Source: Streptococcus pneumoniae | GTDB taxonomy: Bacteria; Bacillota; Bacilli; Lactobacillales; Streptococcaceae | Assembly: GCF_001457635.1 (NCBI RefSeq) | Contig: NZ_LN831051.1 | Location: forward strand, 1,054,001-1,118,000 | Reading direction: 5' to 3' | DNA length: 64,000 nucleotides | Part shown: one piece after another, positions 10,496 through 20,945 of the stretch | How the letters are laid out: each line of letters starts with the position of its first letter | Numbering within the stretch: the first letter of the stretch is position 1 | Notes under the pieces: model-generated | Told to the model about the DNA's origin: nothing | The model's database searches: none | What the model saw: only the letters and a program-made list of their open reading frames with translations | Translations under genes and position numbers: made by a program

Positions 10496-11833
10496 ATGAA
10501 AAAAATGAGAAAGTTTTTATGTCTAGCTGGAATTGCGCTAGCGGCTGTTGCCTTGGTAGCTTGTTCAGGAAAAAAAGAAGCTACAACTAGTACTGAACCA
10601 CCAACAGAATTATCTGGTGAGATTACAATGTGGCACTCCTTTACTCAAGGACCCCGTTTAGAAAGTATTCAAAAATCAGCAGATGCTTTCATGCAAAAGC
10701 ATCCAAAAACGAAAATCAAGATTGAAACATTTTCTTGGAATGACTTCTATACTAAATGGACTACAGGTTTAGCAAATGGAAATGTGCCAGATATCAGTAC
10801 AGCTCTTCCTAACCAAGTAATGGAAATGGTCAACTCAGATGCTTTGGTTCCGCTAAATGATTCTATCAAGCGTATTGGACAAGATAAATTTAACGAAACT
10901 GCCTTAAATGAAGCAAAAATCGGAGATGATTACTACTCTGTTCCTCTTTATTCACATGCACAAGTCATGTGGGTTAGAACAGATTTGTTAAAAGAACATA
11001 ATATTGAGGTTCCTAAAACTTGGGATCAACTCTATGAAGCTTCTAAAAAATTGAAAGAAGCTGGAGTTTATGGCTTGTCTGTTCCGTTTGGAACAAATGA
11101 CTTAATGGCAACACGTTTCTTGAACTTCTACGTACGTAGTGGCGGAGGAAGCCTCTTAACAAAAGATCTTAAAGCAGACTTGACAAGCCAACTTGCTCAA
11201 GATGGTATTAAATACTGGGTTAAATTGTATAAAGAAATCTCACCTCAAGATTCTTTGAACTTTAATGTCCTTCAACAAGCTACCTTGTTCTATCAAGGAA
11301 AAACAGCATTTGACTTTAACTCTGGCTTCCATATCGGAGGAATTAATGCCAACAGTCCTCAATTGATTGATTCGATTGATGCTTATCCTATTCCAAAAAT
11401 CAAAGAGTCTGATAAAGACCAAGGAATTGAAACCTCAAACATTCCAATGGTTGTTTGGAAAAATTCAAAACATCCAGAAGTTGCTAAAGCATTCTTAGAA
11501 GCACTTTATAATGAAGAAGACTACGTTAAATTCCTTGATTCAACTCCAGTAGGTATGTTGCCAACTATTAAGGGGATTAGCGATTCTGCAGCCTATAAAG
11601 AAAATGAAACTCGTAAGAAATTTAAACATGCTGAAGAAGTAATTACTGAAGCTGTTAAAAAAGGTACTGCTATTGGTTATGAAAATGGGCCAAGTGTACA
11701 AGCTGGTATGTTGACTAACCAACACATTATTGAACAAATGTTCCAAGATATCATTACAAATGGAACAGATCCTATGAAAGCAGCAAAAGAAGCAGAAAAA
11801 CAATTAAATGATTTATTTGAGGCTGTTCAGTAG
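10496..11833 (+). CDS. Sugar ABC transporter substrate-binding lipoprotein (CUT1 type)
   Basis: A 445-residue extracytoplasmic binding protein with a lipoprotein signal (hydrophobic stretch ending in lipobox LVAC, Cys near residue 23) and the family 1 solute-binding fold. It sits before two CUT1 permease genes and nanB, so it probably binds a sialidase product; 2,7-anhydro-Neu5Ac, made by NanB, is the attractive candidate by analogy with gut bacteria that pair such a binding protein with an intramolecular trans-sialidase. No ATPase gene is nearby. A stem-loop separates it from the permease genes, which would allow more binding protein than permease. Confidence 0.88.
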   Translation: MKKMRKFLCLAGIALAAVALVACSGKKEATTSTEPPTELSGEITMWHSFTQGPRLESIQKSADAFMQKHPKTKIKIETFSWNDFYTKWTTGLANGNVPDISTALPNQVMEMVNSDALVPLNDSIKRIGQDKFNETALNEAKIGDDYYSVPLYSHAQVMWVRTDLLKEHNIEVPKTWDQLYEASKKLKEAGVYGLSVPFGTNDLMATRFLNFYVRSGGGSLLTKDLKADLTSQLAQDGIKYWVKLYKEISPQDSLNFNVLQQATLFYQGKTAFDFNSGFHIGGINANSPQLIDSIDAYPIPKIKESDKDQGIETSNIPMVVWKNSKHPEVAKAFLEALYNEEDYVKFLDSTPVGMLPTIKGISDSAAYKENETRKKFKHAEEVITEAVKKGTAIGYENGPSVQAGMLTNQHIIEQMFQDIITNGTDPMKAAKEAEKQLNDLFEAVQ

Positions 11834-11856
11834 ATGTAAAAGACTAGAAAATAGGT

Positions 11857-11884
11857 GGGCTAGTGAGCTGAAAAGCTCTAGCCC
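11857..11884 (+). other. Intergenic stem-loop after the binding protein gene
   Basis: GGGCTAG and GAGCT pair with AGCTC and TAGCCC around a GAAA loop. No U-run follows, so it may act as an RNA stabiliser or partial terminator between binding protein and permease genes. Confidence 0.6.
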
Positions 11885-11911
11885 AATCTTGTAAAAGAAG
11901 GGAGAAGGAGA

Positions 11912-12796
11912 ATGGTTAAAGAACGTAATTTAACTCGCTGGATATTTGTTTTGCCAGCTATGATTATCGTAGGATTACTCTTTGTTTATCCGTTTTTCTC
12001 GAGTATTTTTTATAGCTTTACCAATAAGCATTTGATTATGCCTAATTATAAATTTGTTGGTTTGGCTAACTATAAAGCTGTGCTATCAGATCCCAACTTC
12101 TTTAATGCGTTCTTTAATTCAATTAAGTGGACCATTTTCTCATTAGTTGGTCAAGTTTTAGTAGGGTTTGTATTGGCTTTAGCTCTTCACAGAGTACGCC
12201 ACTTCAAGAAATTATATAGGACCTTATTGATTGTTCCTTGGGCATTTCCTACCATCGTTATTGCCTTCTCTTGGCAGTGGATTCTAAACGGGGTTTATGG
12301 CTACTTACCTAATCTAATCGTAAAATTAGGTTTAATGGAACATACACCTGCATTTTTGACAGATAGTACATGGGCATTCCTATGTTTGGTGTTTATCAAC
12401 ATTTGGTTTGGAGCACCAATGATTATGGTTAATGTGCTTTCAGCTTTGCAAACAGTACCAGAAGAACAATTTGAGGCTGCTAAGATAGATGGTGCTTCAA
12501 GTTGGCAGGTGTTCAAGTTTATCGTCTTTCCACATATTAAAGTGGTTGTAGGACTTCTAGTTGTTTTGAGAACTGTATGGATCTTTAATAACTTTGACAT
12601 TATCTACCTCATTACTGGTGGTGGACCAGCCAATGCTACAACGACGCTTCCAATTTTTGCTTACAACCTGGGCTGGGGAACTAAATTGTTGGGTCGTGCT
12701 TCAGCAGTTACAGTATTGCTCTTTATCTTCTTGGTGGCGATTTGCTTTATCTACTTTGCTATCATCAGTAAGTGGGAAAAGGAGGGTAGAAAATAA
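11912..12796 (+). CDS. Sugar ABC transporter permease (MalF-like)
   Basis: A 294-residue integral membrane protein with about six hydrophobic helices and the coupling-loop motif EAAKIDGASSWQVFKFIVFP typical of CUT1 permeases. It starts with AAGGGAGAAGG upstream. It forms a heterodimer with the next gene product, which overlaps its stop codon by one base, so the two are translationally coupled. Context (binding protein, nanB) suggests uptake of a sialic acid derivative. Confidence 0.92.
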   Translation: MVKERNLTRWIFVLPAMIIVGLLFVYPFFSSIFYSFTNKHLIMPNYKFVGLANYKAVLSDPNFFNAFFNSIKWTIFSLVGQVLVGFVLALALHRVRHFKKLYRTLLIVPWAFPTIVIAFSWQWILNGVYGYLPNLIVKLGLMEHTPAFLTDSTWAFLCLVFINIWFGAPMIMVNVLSALQTVPEEQFEAAKIDGASSWQVFKFIVFPHIKVVVGLLVVLRTVWIFNNFDIIYLITGGGPANATTTLPIFAYNLGWGTKLLGRASAVTVLLFIFLVAICFIYFAIISKWEKEGRK

Positions 12797-13629
12797 TGAA
12801 GAAGAAATCCGGTATTTATTTAGATATTCTCTCACATGTACTTTTAGTTGGTGCGACCATCGTTGCAGTTTTCCCATTGGTATGGATTATCATATCTTCT
12901 GTCAAAGGGAAAGGGGAATTAACTCAGTATCCAACACGATTTTGGCCTGAACAGTTTACATTAGATTATTTCACTCATGTTATCAACGATTTGCACTTCA
13001 TTGATAACATTCGAAACAGTTTAATCATTGCCTTGGCTACAACCCTTATTGCGATTATTATTTCTGCTATGGCAGCCTATGGTATTGTTCGATTCTTTCC
13101 TAAATTGGGAGCAATCATGTCGAGACTACTCGTCATTACCTATATTTTCCCACCAATTTTGTTAGCAATTCCCTATTCAATTGCCATTGCTAAAGTTGGG
13201 TTAACAAATAGTTTATTTGGCTTGATGATGGTTTATCTATCTTTTAGTGTTCCATATGCAGTTTGGCTCTTAGTTGGATTTTTCCAAACAGTTCCAATTG
13301 GAATTGAAGAAGCGGCTAGAATTGATGGTGCAAATAAATTTGTTACGTTTTATAAAGTTGTGCTACCGATTGTAGCACCAGGTATTGTAGCAACAGCTAT
13401 TTATACATTTATCAATGCTTGGAATGAATTCCTGTATGCCTTGATTTTGATTAACAATACAGGAAAGATGACAGTAGCAGTAGCCCTTCGTTCACTTAAT
13501 GGTTCAGAAATACTAGACTGGGGAGATATGATGGCAGCGTCTGTTATTGTAGTTCTTCCATCAATTATTTTCTTCTCTATCATCCAAAATAAGATTGCAA
13601 GTGGATTATCAGAAGGATCTGTGAAGTAG
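12796..13629 (+). CDS. Sugar ABC transporter permease (MalG-like)
   Basis: A 277-residue membrane protein with six predicted helices and the EAA-loop motif EEAARIDGANKFVTFYKVVLP near residue 175. Its ATG shares a base with the previous stop (TAATG). It is the partner of the upstream permease. As no ATP-binding subunit gene exists in the window, the pair presumably uses a shared ATPase such as MsmK encoded elsewhere. Confidence 0.92.
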   Translation: MKKKSGIYLDILSHVLLVGATIVAVFPLVWIIISSVKGKGELTQYPTRFWPEQFTLDYFTHVINDLHFIDNIRNSLIIALATTLIAIIISAMAAYGIVRFFPKLGAIMSRLLVITYIFPPILLAIPYSIAIAKVGLTNSLFGLMMVYLSFSVPYAVWLLVGFFQTVPIGIEEAARIDGANKFVTFYKVVLPIVAPGIVATAIYTFINAWNEFLYALILINNTGKMTVAVALRSLNGSEILDWGDMMAASVIVVLPSIIFFSIIQNKIASGLSEGSVK

Positions 13630-13646
13630 ACGAAAGAAGGAAAAAA

Positions 13647-15740
13647 ATGAATAAAAGAGGTCTTTATTCAAAACTAGGAATTTCTGTTGTAGGCATTAGT
13701 CTTTTAATGGGAGTTCCCACTTTGATTCATGCGAATGAATTAAACTATGGTCAACTGTCCATATCTCCTATTTTTCAAGGAGGTTCATATCAACTGAACA
13801 ATAAGAGTATAGATATCAGCTCTTTGTTATTAGATAAATTGTCTGGAGAGAGTCAGACAGTAGTAATGAAATTTAAAGCAGATGAACCAAACTCTCTTCA
13901 AGCTTTGTTTGGCCTATCTAATAGTAAAGCAGGCTTTAAAAATAATTACTTTTCAATTTTCATGAGAGATTCTGGTGAGATAGGTGTAGAAATAAGAGAC
14001 GCCCAAAAGGGAATAAATTATTTATTTTCCAGACCAGCTTCATTATGGGGAAAACATAAAGGACAGGCAGTTGAAAATACACTAGTATTTGTATCTGATT
14101 CTAAAGATAAAACATACACAATGTATGTTAATGGAATAGAAGTGTTCTCTGAAACAGTTGATACATTTTTGCCAATTTCAAATATAAATGGTATAGATAA
14201 GGCAACACTAGGAGCTGTTAATCGTGAAGGTAAGGAACATTACCTCGCAAAAGGAAGTATTGATGAAATCAGTCTATTTAACAAAGCAATTAGTGATCAG
14301 GAAGTTTCAAATATTCCCTTGTCAAATCCATTTCAGTTAATTTTCCAATCAGGAGATTCTACTCAAGCTAACTATTTTAGAATACCGACACTATATACAT
14401 TAAGTAGTGGAAGAGTTCTATCAAGTATTGATGCACGTTATGGTGGGACTCATGATTCTAAAAGTAAGATTAATATTGCCACTTCTTATAGTGATGATAA
14501 TGGGAAAACGTGGAGTGAGCCAATTTTTGCTATGAAGTTTAATGACTATGAGGAGCAGTTAGTTTACTGGCCACGAGATAATAAATTAAAGAATAGTCAA
14601 ATTAGTGGAAGTGCTTCATTCATAGATTCATCCATTGTTGAAGATAAAAAATCTGGGAAAACGATATTACTAGCTGATGTTATGCCTGCGGGTATTGGAA
14701 ATAATAATGCAAATAAAGCCGACTCAGGTTTTAAAGAAATAAATGGTCATTATTATTTAAAACTAAAGAAGAATGGAGATAACGATTTCCGTTATACAGT
14801 TAGAGAAAATGGTGTCGTTTATGATGAAACAACTAATAAACCTACAAATTATACTATAAATGATAAGTATGAAGTTTTGGAGGGAGGAAAGTCTTTAACA
14901 GTCGAACAATATTCGGTTGATTTTGATAGTGGCTCTTTAAGAGAAAAACATAATGGAAAACAGGTCCCTATGAATGTTTTCTACAAAGATTCGTTATTTA
15001 AAGTGACTCCTACTAATTATATAGCAATGACAACTAGTCAGAATAGAGGAGAGAGTTGGGAACAATTTAAGTTGTTGCCTCCGTTCTTAGGAGAAAAACA
15101 TAATGGAACTTACTTATGTCCCGGACAAGGTTTAGCATTAAAATCAAGTAACAGATTGATTTTTGCAACATATACTAGTGGAGAACTAACCTATCTCATT
15201 TCTGATGATAGTGGTCAAACATGGAAGAAATCCTCAGCTTCAATTCCGTTTAAAAATGCAACAGCAGAAGCACAAATGGTTGAACTGAGAGATGGTGTGA
15301 TTAGAACATTCTTTAGAACCACTACAGGTAAGATAGCTTATATGACTAGTAGAGATTCTGGAGAAACATGGTCGAAAGTTTCGTATATTGATGGAATCCA
15401 ACAAACTTCATATGGCACACAAGTATCTGCAATTAAATACTCTCAATTAATTGATGGAAAAGAAGCAGTCATTTTGAGTACACCAAATTCTAGAAGTGGC
15501 CGTAAGGGAGGTCAATTAGTTGTCGGTTTAGTTAATAAAGAAGATGATAGTATTGATTGGAAATACCACTATGATATTGATTTGCCTTCGTATGGTTATG
15601 CCTATTCTGCGATTACAGAATTGCCAAATCATCACATAGGTGTACTGTTTGAAAAATATGATTCGTGGTCGAGAAATGAATTGCATTTAAGCAATGTAGT
15701 TCAGTATATAGATTTGGAAATTAATGATTTAACAAAATAA
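13647..15740 (+). CDS. nanB: Sialidase B, intramolecular trans-sialidase
   Basis: Secreted enzyme that cleaves alpha-2,3-linked sialic acid and releases 2,7-anhydro-Neu5Ac. The 697-residue protein has a signal peptide (hydrophobic core then IHANE), an N-terminal concanavalin-like lectin domain (about 40-225) and a propeller with Arg-Ile-Pro at residues 245-247 and Asp boxes (SDDNGKTW, SDDSGQTW, SRDSGETW). There is no LPxTG anchor, unlike NanA. The Arg245 position matches the published NanB numbering I remember, which supports the ATG chosen (AAAGAAGGAA upstream). It lies between its likely dedicated importer and an oxidoreductase gene. Confidence 0.95.
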   Translation: MNKRGLYSKLGISVVGISLLMGVPTLIHANELNYGQLSISPIFQGGSYQLNNKSIDISSLLLDKLSGESQTVVMKFKADEPNSLQALFGLSNSKAGFKNNYFSIFMRDSGEIGVEIRDAQKGINYLFSRPASLWGKHKGQAVENTLVFVSDSKDKTYTMYVNGIEVFSETVDTFLPISNINGIDKATLGAVNREGKEHYLAKGSIDEISLFNKAISDQEVSNIPLSNPFQLIFQSGDSTQANYFRIPTLYTLSSGRVLSSIDARYGGTHDSKSKINIATSYSDDNGKTWSEPIFAMKFNDYEEQLVYWPRDNKLKNSQISGSASFIDSSIVEDKKSGKTILLADVMPAGIGNNNANKADSGFKEINGHYYLKLKKNGDNDFRYTVRENGVVYDETTNKPTNYTINDKYEVLEGGKSLTVEQYSVDFDSGSLREKHNGKQVPMNVFYKDSLFKVTPTNYIAMTTSQNRGESWEQFKLLPPFLGEKHNGTYLCPGQGLALKSSNRLIFATYTSGELTYLISDDSGQTWKKSSASIPFKNATAEAQMVELRDGVIRTFFRTTTGKIAYMTSRDSGETWSKVSYIDGIQQTSYGTQVSAIKYSQLIDGKEAVILSTPNSRSGRKGGQLVVGLVNKEDDSIDWKYHYDIDLPSYGYAYSAITELPNHHIGVLFEKYDSWSRNELHLSNVVQYIDLEINDLTK

Positions 15741-15751
15741 AGGAGAAAAAC

Positions 15752-16855
15752 ATGGTTAAATACGGTGTTGTTGGAGCAGGGTATTTTGGAGCTGAATTGG
15801 CTCGCTACATGCAAAAAAATGATGGAGCAGAGATTACTCTTCTCTATGATCCAAATAATGCAGAGGCGATTGCAGAAGAATTGGGAGCAAAAGTAGCAAG
15901 TTCCTTAGATGAGTTGGTTTCTAGCGATGAAGTAGACTGTGTTATCGTCGCAACTCCAAATAATCTTCATAAGGAACCGGTTATTAAGGCTGCACAGCAT
16001 GGTAAAAATGTTTTCTGTGAAAAACCAATTGCGCTTTCTTATCAAGATTGTCGCGAGATGGTAGATGCGTGTAAAGAAAACAATGTAACCTTTATGGCAG
16101 GACATATTATGAATTTCTTTAATGGTGTTCATCATGCAAAAGAACTCATTAATCAAGGAGTTATCGGAGACGTTCTATATTGTCATACAGCTCGTAATGG
16201 TTGGGAAGAACAACAACCGTCAGTATCATGGAAAAAAATTCGTGAAAAATCAGGTGGTCACTTGTATCACCACATCCATGAATTGGATTGCGTTCAATTC
16301 CTTATGGGGGGCATGCCTGAAACTGTAACCATGACAGGTGGAAATGTGGCCCATGAAGGTGAACATTTCGGTGATGAAGATGATATGATTTTTGTCAATA
16401 TGGAATTTTCTAATAAGCGTTTTGCCTTGTTAGAATGGGGTTCAGCTTATCGTTGGGGTGAACATTATGTCTTAATCCAAGGAAGCAAAGGTGCCATCCG
16501 CTTAGACTTATTCAACTGTAAAGGAACTCTTAAGCTAGATGGGCAAGAAAGCTATTTCTTGATTCACGAATCGCAAGAAGAAGATGATGATCGGACTCGT
16601 ATCTATCATAGTACAGAGATGGATGGAGCAATTGCTTATGGTAAACCAGGTAAACGTACTCCATTATGGCTATCATCTGTCATTGATAAAGAAATGCGCT
16701 ATCTGCATGAGATTATGGAAGGAGCTCCAGTATCAGAAGAATTTGCAAAACTTTTGACAGGTGAAGCTGCCCTAGAAGCAATTGCTACTGCAGATGCTTG
16801 TACCCAGTCTATGTTTGAAGATCGCAAAGTAAAATTGTCAGAAATTGTAAAATAA
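15752..16855 (+). CDS. Gfo/Idh/MocA oxidoreductase, candidate 2,7-anhydro-Neu5Ac oxidoreductase
   Basis: A 367-residue NAD(P)-dependent protein with the Rossmann motif VGAGYFGAEL at the start, the family motif CEKPIALS near residue 90 and HHIHELDCVQ near 175, holding candidate catalytic His/Asp residues. In Ruminococcus gnavus and E. coli (NanOx/YjhC) related enzymes convert 2,7-anhydro-Neu5Ac to Neu5Ac through an NAD-assisted oxidation-reduction. The position directly after nanB, 11 bases away, with an AAAGGAG site, makes that role plausible here but it is inferred. It is the last gene of the operon. Confidence 0.85.
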   Translation: MVKYGVVGAGYFGAELARYMQKNDGAEITLLYDPNNAEAIAEELGAKVASSLDELVSSDEVDCVIVATPNNLHKEPVIKAAQHGKNVFCEKPIALSYQDCREMVDACKENNVTFMAGHIMNFFNGVHHAKELINQGVIGDVLYCHTARNGWEEQQPSVSWKKIREKSGGHLYHHIHELDCVQFLMGGMPETVTMTGGNVAHEGEHFGDEDDMIFVNMEFSNKRFALLEWGSAYRWGEHYVLIQGSKGAIRLDLFNCKGTLKLDGQESYFLIHESQEEDDDRTRIYHSTEMDGAIAYGKPGKRTPLWLSSVIDKEMRYLHEIMEGAPVSEEFAKLLTGEAALEAIATADACTQSMFEDRKVKLSEIVK

Positions 16856-16886
16856 ATTTTGGTATTCTCCTATTATAGGTCGACTT

Positions 16887-16993
16887 GCTCCTCTGAAAGT
16901 ACTTTTAGAGGAGCTGTTTGACTTTGCTAGTTTTTGAAACTGAAATCTATTATACTACAAACTATTGAAAGCGTTTTAATTTTAAGGTATAAT
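16887..16993 (+). promoter_or_regulatory. nan promoter 2 (nanE operon)
   Basis: A 28-base near-perfect inverted repeat (16887-16914) contains TGAAAGTACTTTTA (16894-16907). GAAACTGAAATCTA begins at 16936 (42 bases on), -35 TTGAAA at 16965-16970, 17-base spacer, -10 TATAAT at 16988-16993. A cre-like TTGAAAGCGTTTTAA overlaps the -35 box. The layout is base-for-base the same as nan promoter 1. Confidence 0.82.
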
Positions 16994-17027
16994 AATCTCA
17001 TAGAAATAAAGAAAAGGAGGAAAGAGG

Positions 17028-17726
17028 ATGCCACAGATTAGCAAAGAAGCCTTGATTGAGCAAATCAAAGATGGAATCATCGTTTCTTGTCAGGCTCTTC
17101 CTCATGAACCGCTTTATACAGAAGCGGGAGGGGTGATTCCCTTGCTGGTCAAAGCGGCTGAGCAAGGTGGAGCAGTCGGTATCCGAGCAAACAGTGTTCG
17201 CGATATCAAGGAAATTAAGGAAGTCACTAAACTTCCAATCATTGGGATTATCAAACGTGATTATCCACCTCAGGAACCCTTCATCACGGCTACTATGAAA
17301 GAAGTTGATGAATTGGCAGAACTGGACATCGAGGTGATTGCTCTGGATTGTACCAAGCGTGAACGCTACGATGGTTTGGAAATTCAAGAGTTCATTCGTC
17401 AGGTTAAGGAGAAATATCCTAATCAGCTTTTGATGGCTGATACTAGTATCTTCGAAGAAGGGCTAGCAGCTGTAGAAGCAGGAATTGACTTTGTCGGAAC
17501 AACCTTATCAGGCTACACATCCTACAGTCCAAAAGTAGACGGTCCAGATTTTGAATTGATTAAGAAACTCTGTGATGCCGGTGTAGATGTCATTGCAGAA
17601 GGAAAAATTCATACACCAGAACAAGCCAAACAAATCCTTGAATATGGAGTGCGAGGCATCGTTGTTGGTGGCGCCATTACTAGACCAAAAGAGATTACAG
17701 AACGCTTCGTTGCTAGTCTTAAATAA
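17028..17726 (+). CDS. nanE: N-acetylmannosamine-6-phosphate 2-epimerase
   Basis: TIM-barrel enzyme converting ManNAc-6-phosphate to GlcNAc-6-phosphate, the last dedicated step of sialic acid catabolism. The 232-residue length and motifs [12 protein letters not shown] near the start, GIIKRDYP around 80, [10 protein letters not shown] near 110 and GGAITRP near the end are family hallmarks. It follows nan promoter 2 with an AAAGGAGGAAAG site and is 18 bases from the PTS gene. With the lyase and ROK kinase at 24960-26779 it completes the route from Neu5Ac to amino sugar metabolism. Confidence 0.95.
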   Translation: MPQISKEALIEQIKDGIIVSCQALPHEPLYTEAGGVIPLLVKAAEQGGAVGIRANSVRDIKEIKEVTKLPIIGIIKRDYPPQEPFITATMKEVDELAELDIEVIALDCTKRERYDGLEIQEFIRQVKEKYPNQLLMADTSIFEEGLAAVEAGIDFVGTTLSGYTSYSPKVDGPDFELIKKLCDAGVDVIAEGKIHTPEQAKQILEYGVRGIVVGGAITRPKEITERFVASLK

Positions 17727-17744
17727 GATGTGAGAGGGAGTTTT

Positions 17745-19262
17745 ATGTTTAAAGTTTTACAAAAAGTTGGAAAAGCTTTTATGTTACCTATAGCTATACT
17801 TCCTGCAGCAGGTCTACTTTTGGGGATTGGTGGTGCACTTTCAAACCCAACCACGATAGCAACTTATCCAATACTAGACAATAGTATTTTTCAATCGATA
17901 TTCCAAGTAATGAGCTCTGCAGGAGAGGTTGTATTCAGTAATTTGTCACTACTTCTCTGTGTGGGATTATGTATTGGCTTAGCGAAACGAGATAAAGGAA
18001 CCGCTGCGTTAGCAGGAGTAACTGGTTACTTAGTTATGACTGCAACGATCAAAGCTTTGGTAAAACTTTTTATGGCAGAAGGATCTGCAATTGATACTGG
18101 AGTTATTGGAGCATTAGTTGTCGGAATAGTTGCCGTATATTTGCACAACCGATATAACAATATTCAATTACCTTCCGCTTTAGGATTCTTTGGAGGTTCA
18201 CGCTTCGTTCCTATTGTTACATCGTTCTCTTCTATCTTGATTGGCTTTGTCTTCTTTGTTATTTGGCCACCTTTCCAACAACTTCTTGTTTCTACAGGTG
18301 GATATATTTCTCAGGCGGGTCCAATTGGAACTTTTCTATATGGATTTTTAATGAGACTTTCTGGAGCAGTAGGCTTACATCATATAATTTACCCTATGTT
18401 TTGGTATACTGAACTTGGTGGTGTTGAAACTGTTGCAGGACAAACAGTGGTTGGAGCTCAAAAAATATTTTTTGCTCAATTAGCCGATCCGGCCCATTCT
18501 GGATTATTTACAGAAGGAACAAGGTTTTTTGCAGGTCGTTTCTCAACAATGATGTTCGGTTTACCGGCTGCCTGTTTAGCGATGTACCATAGTGTTCCTA
18601 AAAATCGTCGTAAAAAATACGCGGGTTTGTTTTTTGGAGTTGCTTTAACATCTTTTATTACCGGTATTACAGAACCAATTGAATTTATGTTTCTATTCGT
18701 CAGTCCGGTTCTATATGTTGTTCACGCATTCCTTGATGGTGTTAGCTTCTTTATTGCAGACGTCTTAAATATTTCAATAGGAAACACATTTTCAGGAGGT
18801 GTAATCGATTTCACTTTATTTGGAATTTTGCAGGGGAACGCTAAGACGAATTGGGTTCTTCAGATTCCAATTGGACTTATTTGGAGTGTTTTGTATTATA
18901 TTATTTTTAGATGGTTCATTACTCAATTCAACGTTCTAACGCCAGGACGAGGAGAAGAAGTAGATTCTAAAGAAATTTCTGAATCCGCAGATTCAACTTC
19001 AAATACTGCAGATTATTTAAAACAGGATAGCCTACAAATTATCAGAGCCTTGGGTGGATCAAATAATATAGAAGATGTAGATGCTTGTGTGACACGTTTA
19101 CGTGTAGCTGTAAAAGAAGTTAATCAAGTTGATAAAGCACTTTTAAAACAAATTGGTGCAGTTGATGTCTTAGAAGTGAAGGGTGGCATTCAAGCAATCT
19201 ATGGAGCAAAAGCAATCTTATATAAAAATAGTATTAATGAAATTTTAGGTGTAGATGATTAA
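17745..19262 (+). CDS. PTS system, glucose-family EIIC-EIIB component
   Basis: A 505-residue phosphotransferase permease. The EIIC domain (residues 1 to about 390) has the typical start LQKVGKAFMLPIAILPAAG, many membrane helices and GITEPIEFMF near 300; the EIIB domain follows after a polar linker, with its phospho-cysteine in DACVTRLRV near residue 450. No EIIA domain is present, so it must borrow one. The substrate is probably an amino sugar linked to sialic acid use (ManNAc or GlcNAc type), inferred from its place between nanE and satABC. Start chosen at 17745, which has GAGAGGGAG upstream; the codons from 17730 have no site. Confidence 0.88.
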   Translation: MFKVLQKVGKAFMLPIAILPAAGLLLGIGGALSNPTTIATYPILDNSIFQSIFQVMSSAGEVVFSNLSLLLCVGLCIGLAKRDKGTAALAGVTGYLVMTATIKALVKLFMAEGSAIDTGVIGALVVGIVAVYLHNRYNNIQLPSALGFFGGSRFVPIVTSFSSILIGFVFFVIWPPFQQLLVSTGGYISQAGPIGTFLYGFLMRLSGAVGLHHIIYPMFWYTELGGVETVAGQTVVGAQKIFFAQLADPAHSGLFTEGTRFFAGRFSTMMFGLPAACLAMYHSVPKNRRKKYAGLFFGVALTSFITGITEPIEFMFLFVSPVLYVVHAFLDGVSFFIADVLNISIGNTFSGGVIDFTLFGILQGNAKTNWVLQIPIGLIWSVLYYIIFRWFITQFNVLTPGRGEEVDSKEISESADSTSNTADYLKQDSLQIIRALGGSNNIEDVDACVTRLRVAVKEVNQVDKALLKQIGAVDVLEVKGGIQAIYGAKAILYKNSINEILGVDD

Positions 19263-19338
19263 GTACTTACTGACTTAATAAAAAACAGAGGAGAGTGATG
19301 GATGAGTAGGATGAAATGAAATCGCATACAAGAAATAA

Positions 19339-20715
<1,377 letters not shown>

Positions 20716-20766
20716 TCCTTAGTTATTCTATAAAAAGTAGTTTTTTAAAGAACCTAAGAGTGTATA

Positions 20767-20810
20767 CCCCCTTTTCCCTCTACACAGATAGTGTAAGAAA
20801 AGGGGGCTTT
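20767..20810 (+). terminator. Terminator or attenuator between satA and satB
   Basis: CCCCCTTTT pairs with AAAAGGGGG, with an inner TACAC/GTGTA stem, followed by CTTTTG. It probably trims most satA transcripts while some read through to satBC. The following 135 bases hold a loose inverted repeat (ATTAAAATGAA/TTCATTTTGAT) but no clear promoter. Confidence 0.75.
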
Positions 20811-20945
20811 TGTTTAAAATGTAAGAAACTGTCACGAAATTAAAATGAAGTTCTTACATAAGCGAATCATAAAAAATTTCATTTTGATTTTAAAACAGTT
20901 CAAGAAAGTCAAAAAATTATTCTATTTGAAAGAGAGGTGCCGACT

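Noticed and set aside
12594..12950. 118-codon frame across the two permease genes
   Set aside because: Overlaps two well-supported genes in another frame and has no recognisable protein features.
16887..16914. Inverted repeat before nanE considered as a simple terminator
   Set aside because: No U-run on the coding strand, and its core recurs at fixed spacing before other nan promoters, so a binding site is more likely.
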